From the NCBI GenBank assembly GCA_038363925.1, contig JAQQWL010000011.1, forward strand, positions 3,844,001 to 3,908,000: a DNA stretch of 64,000 bases, read 5' to 3'. Below the pieces are notes generated by a model, which was given only the letters and a program-made list of their open reading frames with translations, was not told where the DNA came from and did not search any database. Each line of letters starts with the position of its first letter. The stretch's first letter is position 1. The stretch is from Apiospora phragmitis (lineage: Eukaryota > Ascomycota > Sordariomycetes > Amphisphaeriales > Apiosporaceae). A program made the position numbers and the translations under genes. Shown here piece after piece: positions 58,642 through 64,000 of the stretch.

Positions 58642-60618
58642 CTAGGCAACCAGGGATCGGTATGACCAGATGCGCGCCCTCATGTCACCAGAGCCGGTTG
58701 CGGAGTAACCGCCAACTGGGCTAGGCGCGACCGAGATGACAGAGTTCTTATGTCCTTGTAACATGAGCTGTGTGAATCCGGTGCGGGGATCCCAGAACTG
58801 GACGCCTCGGTCCTTGGAACCAGACAGTACCCAGTTGTTGTCAGGAGTAAAGCAACAGACAGAACAAAGTCCTGCAAAATATTAGTATCACTCGGCTCAG
58901 TTGCCTGGGTGGCAGATAGGTTTGAGACTTACTCTATGACCCTCAAATGTTTTGACGCATTTACCGCCCTTGACCGGGGCATTCGCGGGGTTCCTGGGCG
59001 CGGAGAGCTCCCACATCTTGATGGTCTTGTCCAAGCTACCACTGACAAGGTCCCTTCCGTTGGGCGAGAACGCCACGGAGTACACACTGTCCTTGTGGCC
59101 ATCGGGCCCTTCAAGGCGCTCCAGAAGATATCCAGCGTGGATGTCCCAAACACGTACACTCTTATCCAGAGAGCCGGCCGCAACATACTTGGTATCGGGG
59201 GAAATGGCGACGGTGGTGACTCCATCCTCTATGCTGAGAGTCATCAGCGACCCACCCGTCTCGATATCCCACAGGCGTACTGTTCGATCACCACTGCCAG
59301 ACGCGATAATACGGCCATCTCGCGAGAAATCGAGCGAGTAGATATCTTGCTCGTGACCCGAGAAAGTGTTCCTGATGGTTCGCTGCTGGATGTCCCAGAC
59401 ACGAATGAGCTTGTCCTCGGCACCGGTGGCGAGGTACTTTGCCGTCAGGGCTGAAGCAGACACTTCGGATATACAGATCGCCTGAAATGTCGGCATTCTC
59501 ATCCTGCAGCACGCACACCTTCTCACCGGTGTTGACGTCGTAGATTTGCGCAGATCTGTTACATCCAGTCGCCACGTATTTGCCGTCATGGCTGAAACGG
59601 ACGCAGCACACGACGCTCTGGTGGTCGAGAGTGTGCACAAGGTCTACATCCAGCATGCGCGGGACCTGCTGGTTGAAGATGACAAACCAGTCATCACGTG
59701 TCTTCTTGACGTGCGCCGGGAGACGGTCAGGGTGAGGTCCCCCAAAGCATTGTTCACGACAGGGCCTGGGTGGGGAGGCATCGGGCCCCTGTGGTCAGGT
59801 GTCGGGTGGTTTTGAACCTGCGGAGAGGCACCAGGGCCGGGATACGGCATAGGTGTATTGATCTGTGGGGTTGCTGGACCAGTGGGTGGTCTTCCGATTG
59901 CGCGCTTGGCGCCCGGTCCGGGGCTAGCGGTGCTCTGAGGAGGCTGGCCGGGGAAGCCATTTGGGGCCGGTCCTTGCTGGTAAGGCTGCGCGAAAGGGGG
60001 CTGCTGCGATGGCGGCGGTGGTGGGGGAGGTGGCCCCTGAAGACTTGGAGGAGGCTGCATCTGATGGGGTGGCCCTGGTGGTGCCTGTTGCTCCTGGGGA
60101 GGCGGCTGAGGCGGAAGACCAGTTTGGCTACCTCCAGTCATGACACTCGAAAAGAGGTTGTTACTGGCCCCGATCGAGGGCGGAGGCGGGCCATGCTGGG
60201 GCGGACCGGGCATGCCTTGTTGCGGGGCGCCTCCTCGGGCCTGGTCTAGCTGGCGGCGCAAATGCACAACTTCCTCTTCATATCTTTTGTACGCGTATTA
60301 GCGCCGAGCGTAAGGGTCATTTGCCACGTTTGAGTCACTCACTTCTGTTTTATAGTCATATGCTGTTGCTCAAGCTGATAGACCTTTTCGCGGACCAGCT
60401 GAGCTTCTTGAACTTGTTGCTGAACTAGACAGCTCGTCAGCATGGGTGCTGGTACGGCATAGTAAGGCGCGTTCATCACGTTAATGGGACTTACTCTGTT
60501 GCTCATACCCTTCATTGAGCCGAACCTGGGCATCAAACTCGGACCGGATCTGATCCAAGAGCTCGTTGAGACGAGGAGCAGCATTCTGCGGAAGCCCGCG
60601 GTGGGGATACATAGACAT
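58642..60618 (-). CDS. tup1: Tup1/RcoA-type WD40 global corepressor (three apparent frameshifts)
   Basis: Four exons: 60495-60618, 60343-60424, 58933-60283 and 58642-58871. About 595 residues if corrected. The N-terminal tetramerisation helix ([20 protein letters not shown]..., [23 protein letters not shown]) binds Ssn6/Cyc8. A Pro/Gln-rich linker follows, then [20 protein letters not shown] and a seven-bladed WD40 propeller ([60 protein letters not shown], ending ARIWSYRSL). Single-base breaks: missing at 59729-59731 (GDL/DPDRLP), extra at 59438-59440 ([14 protein letters not shown]), missing at 58845-58851 (SVAL/TPDNNW). Protein sequence is fully conserved on both sides of each. Confidence 0.92.
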
Positions 60619-62324
60619 CTTGATCGAAGGCGCTGTCGCGCAAGTCTTGTTTCAATGATGTTCGATGGCAAGGTAAACGGGTCTATGGCGCGATTTCGGT
60701 ACACGAGTTTGCGTTTCCGCGAGAGATCCTCGCAAGAAATTGCGTACGAGTAGTCGCTGATCGACTTGAGCTGGTCGATCGCCGGAAGGTAGGCGAGGAC
60801 AGACTGGAATACGATTTTGGTTAATGGGCGTCTTGGAGGTTTGCGACGAGATCAGCAAGGCTTTTTTTTTTTGTTTACCTTTGGTATAAAATCTGTACTC
60901 TCGGTCCGTCGACCTCTTCGGATGAATTGAATAATGATATTGGAATGTCGAGGTCGGTGGATGGTTCCTAGTGCAGACACGATACGGACAGGGCCGGGAT
61001 ATCGTGGGACTTGTGCGGCTGGCCGGCGGCAGGACGCGACGGACAACTAGTAGTAGAAGGATTCGGTGGATGCGACACGTAGAGTCCCCTCCGGGTGACA
61101 GTGAGGATAGGCCACTGGCGGTGGGAGGGTCGGGCTCAACGGGGGATAAACGGGCCGGCGTTTGGAGGGGGGGGTGGTTGGTTGGGGTGAAGGGATTGGA
61201 AAGGACGATGATGGAATTGAAGCCTTTTACCGGGCGGTGATGTTTTGAGAAAAGGATCGAGAGAAAAGGGAAGAAGTGAGAAGTTTACCCAGATTTGTTC
61301 TGGCGGGTCCGTCCAGTTGCTGCAGGTCGACGTCGGGCTAAGCACTGCTAGCACGGGGTCCACTATACATACAGTACAACCGTCCGGTCCTCCAGTCCAC
61401 TTTTTTTTTGGGCTTAGAAGGTTGGAAAAGGTGGACGCTCTGGGGCTGTCTACTGGGTTGCTGGCTGGGTACTTGGCTAGCTGGGCCGAGAAGCGATGAT
61501 GATGGGGTCTGTGCTGGCCATCTAATAAGACCGTGGATCCCCATGGACTCGTAGCACCTTAGCCTTAGTGGCCTCCATCCGATCCCATGCCGTGGCTGTA
61601 TTCAGACGTACTACCTAGGTATGTAGGTAGGCAGTAGCCTAGGCCAAACCCGATACTGCTGCTGACCTGCCTGCCTGCATACCTAACCTACATCGACAGT
61701 ACAGAGAAGTCAGCGGGATAGCGATATAGCATGGGTGTCCAAGTATTTGAAGCATAAGTAGACTCGGTCGGTACGTATGTACAGCCTCCGAGACGAGATA
61801 CGCACAAGTAAGTGCTTACTTACATGTTGTCATGATTCTTTTTCGTTACTTTCTTTTCTTTCTCTTCGCGGAGGGGCAGGAATGAATCGAGTGAATGATC
61901 GGGGCGTCACACTCCAGTCAGTTCTCCCCCCCGGGAAAATAGCCCCCGACAGATACCTTCCAGTTCCATGCAGCAAGCTGTGGCTGATAGATACGACTTA
62001 CCCCCCATGCACCTGCAGCGAGCCTGCATATCGCGACATGTAGGCATCCCTGTTTGAGCGAACCAAATGCCTGAGTACTTTATCTTCCCGGCCAGGTTGC
62101 TTGTTTTGGTCAGACCTAACCCATCCCAGCAACAGTTTGCATGATATAGATACTCCGTGGTAGGTACTCTCTGCACGGAAGCCGTTCTTGTGTAGAACAA
62201 GGGGGGACGGGTAATGAAACGCAACCTTTTCGCGAGACATCTACCTACAGCATAGGTAAATACATGTACACTTACTTGTGGAATTAAGCTAGTTAAAAGG
62301 GAGAGAGAGAGTATTAAAGCGTGT
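60619..62324. other. Gene-free region upstream of TUP1
   Basis: This is probably a long TUP1 5' leader/promoter. It contains CCTACCTAGGTA-type and CCTGCCTGCCTG short repeats at about 61608-61690. No convincing coding exon is seen. Confidence 0.45.
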
Positions 62325-62932
62325 AAAAGCTTTTAATATTTAATTGATAAATAAATTTATATATTAAAAAATTATAAGATTAATTAATTAAAAGTAAATT
62401 TTTTTTATATATAATATAAATATAATTTTTTAAAAATTAAAAAGCGTATTATTTAATATATTATTTTTTTTATAAAAAAGATTATATTAAAAATAAGTAT
62501 AGCTTATATTATATAATTATAAAGTATTTCTTTTTTAATTAAATTTAATTTATATTATAAATGTTAAATCTTATATTAAAGTTTAATATTATAGAGTTAA
62601 TTATTTAATATAATTTAAAAACGTTATATACTTTTATAATAACTCTTTAATTAATTTTATTTAAACTTTCTTACGTTGTTTAAATTATTAAAATAATATA
62701 ATCTTTTTTTAATTAAATTAATAATTATAATTATAAGAATATTATATATTAAAGTTTAATTATATAAATAAATAAAAAATAATCGATTTAATAATAAATT
62801 ATATTATTTTATAATATTAATATTAATAATAACTTAATATAAATTAATTAAAAAAAATTTCATTAAGTTTTTATTTTATCTTATTTTAATATATTATTTT
62901 ATAAAAGCTTTTTATTTTTATTAATTATATAA
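62325..62932. repeat. Extreme AT-rich island, possibly RIP-mutated repeat relic
   Basis: For about 600 bp the sequence is almost only A and T: for example 62401-62460 has three G/C in 60 bases and 62761-62820 has two. TA-rich, TTAATTAA-like words dominate and no open frame of use exists. The edges are sharp, with flanks of ordinary composition. The pattern fits heavily RIP-mutated repeat DNA or a small AT isochore; no transposon ends are recognisable. Confidence 0.8.
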
Positions 62933-63480
62933 GCCCTATACGTACCCTCGGGTAAAGTCAAGAAATTAGTAGGCTCTATTCCACACTCAGGTGACATGGG
63001 GGGAGGGGGCAACCCTCAGGTTGTCTGATTCTCCTTTATACATGTTCGCTCTTCGATCAACGTACCTCAAGCCAAAAGCTCAAGCCACATACGCACAGAA
63101 TACGCACACGGGATCGCTGCCGGAGAGAATCACTTACAAGGCTACCATAGTTAGCAGAAGCCACCACCCCATTAGTCCAGGATAGTGTCAGTATAGTAAT
63201 ACTGTAGGCAGTTGCGGTGTTGAACCTCATCCGACCTTCGCATGCCACCCCACATCGTCGTAGAGCCTGCTGTCGTATCACAGATCTGCAGTGTTCCATC
63301 CATTTCGCTCCCATGATGATGTGCCGCTTGTGACGGTGTTCTTTTCGTCTAGCGAGACGGGCATACGCTTGGTACATGTGTTCCGTGTCTGCTCTCCAGG
63401 CTCTCTCCAGGCATTCCAGAGGCAGCCGGGTGGGCTCTTGAACGCAGTCCTGCAAACTGACCCCTTAAAAGAATGGGCGA

Positions 63481-63512
63481 AGCCAGCCAGCCAGCCAGCC
63501 AGCCAGTCAGTC
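63481..63512. repeat. (AGCC)n microsatellite
   Basis: About six perfect AGCC units followed by two AGTC units. Confidence 0.85.
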
Positions 63513-63679
63513 ATGTTCGCTGAGACTGAAGCTGCTTGCTGTTGGGTGTTTGCGTACTTAATCATCGGTGTGCAGGGACTCCAAATCCGGTGTGCAGAGG
63601 CGCATGTGTAATCCGCGCAGTCACGTACATGACATGACATGTAGATATGTACCTAGGGGATGAGGGTGTGCTACACCGA

Positions 63680-63710
63680 AATCAATCAATCAATCAACCA
63701 ATTGATCAAT
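63680..63710. repeat. (AATC)n microsatellite
   Basis: Imperfect tetranucleotide run ATCAATCAATCAATCAACCA followed by an ATTGATCAAT palindromic stretch. Confidence 0.75.
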
Positions 63711-64000
63711 ACAGTTGACTTGACTTCTTGTTGGTCCTTTTCTGTCGGGCGGCAGGCGGCTTGCCTACCTAGGCAGGCAGTGTCAGGCAGGCAGGCAGGG
63801 CAAAGAAAGACTGGCGAGACCATGCTTCGATTTCCGCCCGATTCCCCTCTCTCGGGCCACTCGGGCACAACCGGCTGCAGCTCAGATTTGGCCGGATATA
63901 TCGGGGATATCTGGCTCGGAGTTAAGCGGCCAAGATCCTTCAGGGGCACGAGGGGTCCATCTAGTAGAGAGATAGAGACGAGAGGTTTGACTCGCCTCCA

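Larger units (their letters stand above)
62933..64000. other. Gene-free region with short tandem repeats
   Basis: It contains (AGCC)n at 63481-63506, (AATC)n at about 63680-63700 and (GGCA)n near 63770-63800. Open frames on both strands have no domain or plausible start context. Confidence 0.5.

Noticed and set aside
20092..59731. Programmed ribosomal frameshifting or editing as explanation of the breaks
   Set aside because: Breaks occur in both directions, without a shared slippery site, in many unrelated genes; consensus error is simpler.

Overview
The window is nuclear DNA of a filamentous ascomycete (Pezizomycotina). The gene content suggests a Sordariomycete, but I cannot place it more finely. 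The evidence is short spliceosomal introns (mostly 50-140 bp, GT...AG), no operons, genes on both strands, and a typical fungal repertoire: glutamine synthetase, VDAC, KRI1, FOL3, Rab5, PBN1, Hsp104, CPD photolyase, MHR1/mL67, TIM23, a THADA/Trm732 homologue, RMP1 and TUP1. Lineage-specific genes are also present: an AA9 lytic polysaccharide monooxygenase, a PTH11-like receptor, a secreted CVNH lectin and DUF7730-like proteins.

Layout. 0-19 kb: glutamine synthetase (5' part missing), a DUF7730-like gene, a secreted CVNH protein, a mitochondrial J-protein, six-exon VDAC, KRI1, FOL3, Rab5 and a RING/RGG/RS protein. All read cleanly. 20-23 kb: PBN1 and a prolyl 4-hydroxylase-like oxygenase, each with one apparent frameshift. 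25-36 kb: a sulfotransferase-like P-loop protein, MHR1, HSP104, photolyase and a conserved unknown, all clean. 37-44.5 kb: accessory genes (PTH11-like receptor, a decayed DUF7730-like gene, AA9 LPMO, secreted metallophosphatase), nearly all with indels. 46-49 kb: poorly characterised genes. 49.9-60.6 kb: TIM23, the Trm732 homologue, RMP1 and TUP1. These are conserved housekeeping genes, yet each carries one to three apparent single-base frameshifts. 60.6-64 kb: gene-free, with an extreme AT-rich island of about 600 bp and short tandem repeats.

There is no biosynthetic cluster, transposase, CRISPR array or recognisable tRNA/rRNA gene. Most genes are independent housekeeping units. Mitochondrial themes recur (VDAC, J-protein, MHR1, TIM23, perhaps the photolyase leader).

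The most striking global observation is the density of one-base frameshifts in conserved genes from 20 kb onward, often in homopolymers and clustered. The likely explanation is consensus (assembly) error rather than pseudogenisation, because TIM23 and TUP1 are hit repeatedly while their protein sequence stays perfectly conserved on both sides. I found no convincing undescribed biological system. The best biological leads are the RING/RGG/RS protein, the photolyase leader, the two VDAC micro-exons and the AT island.
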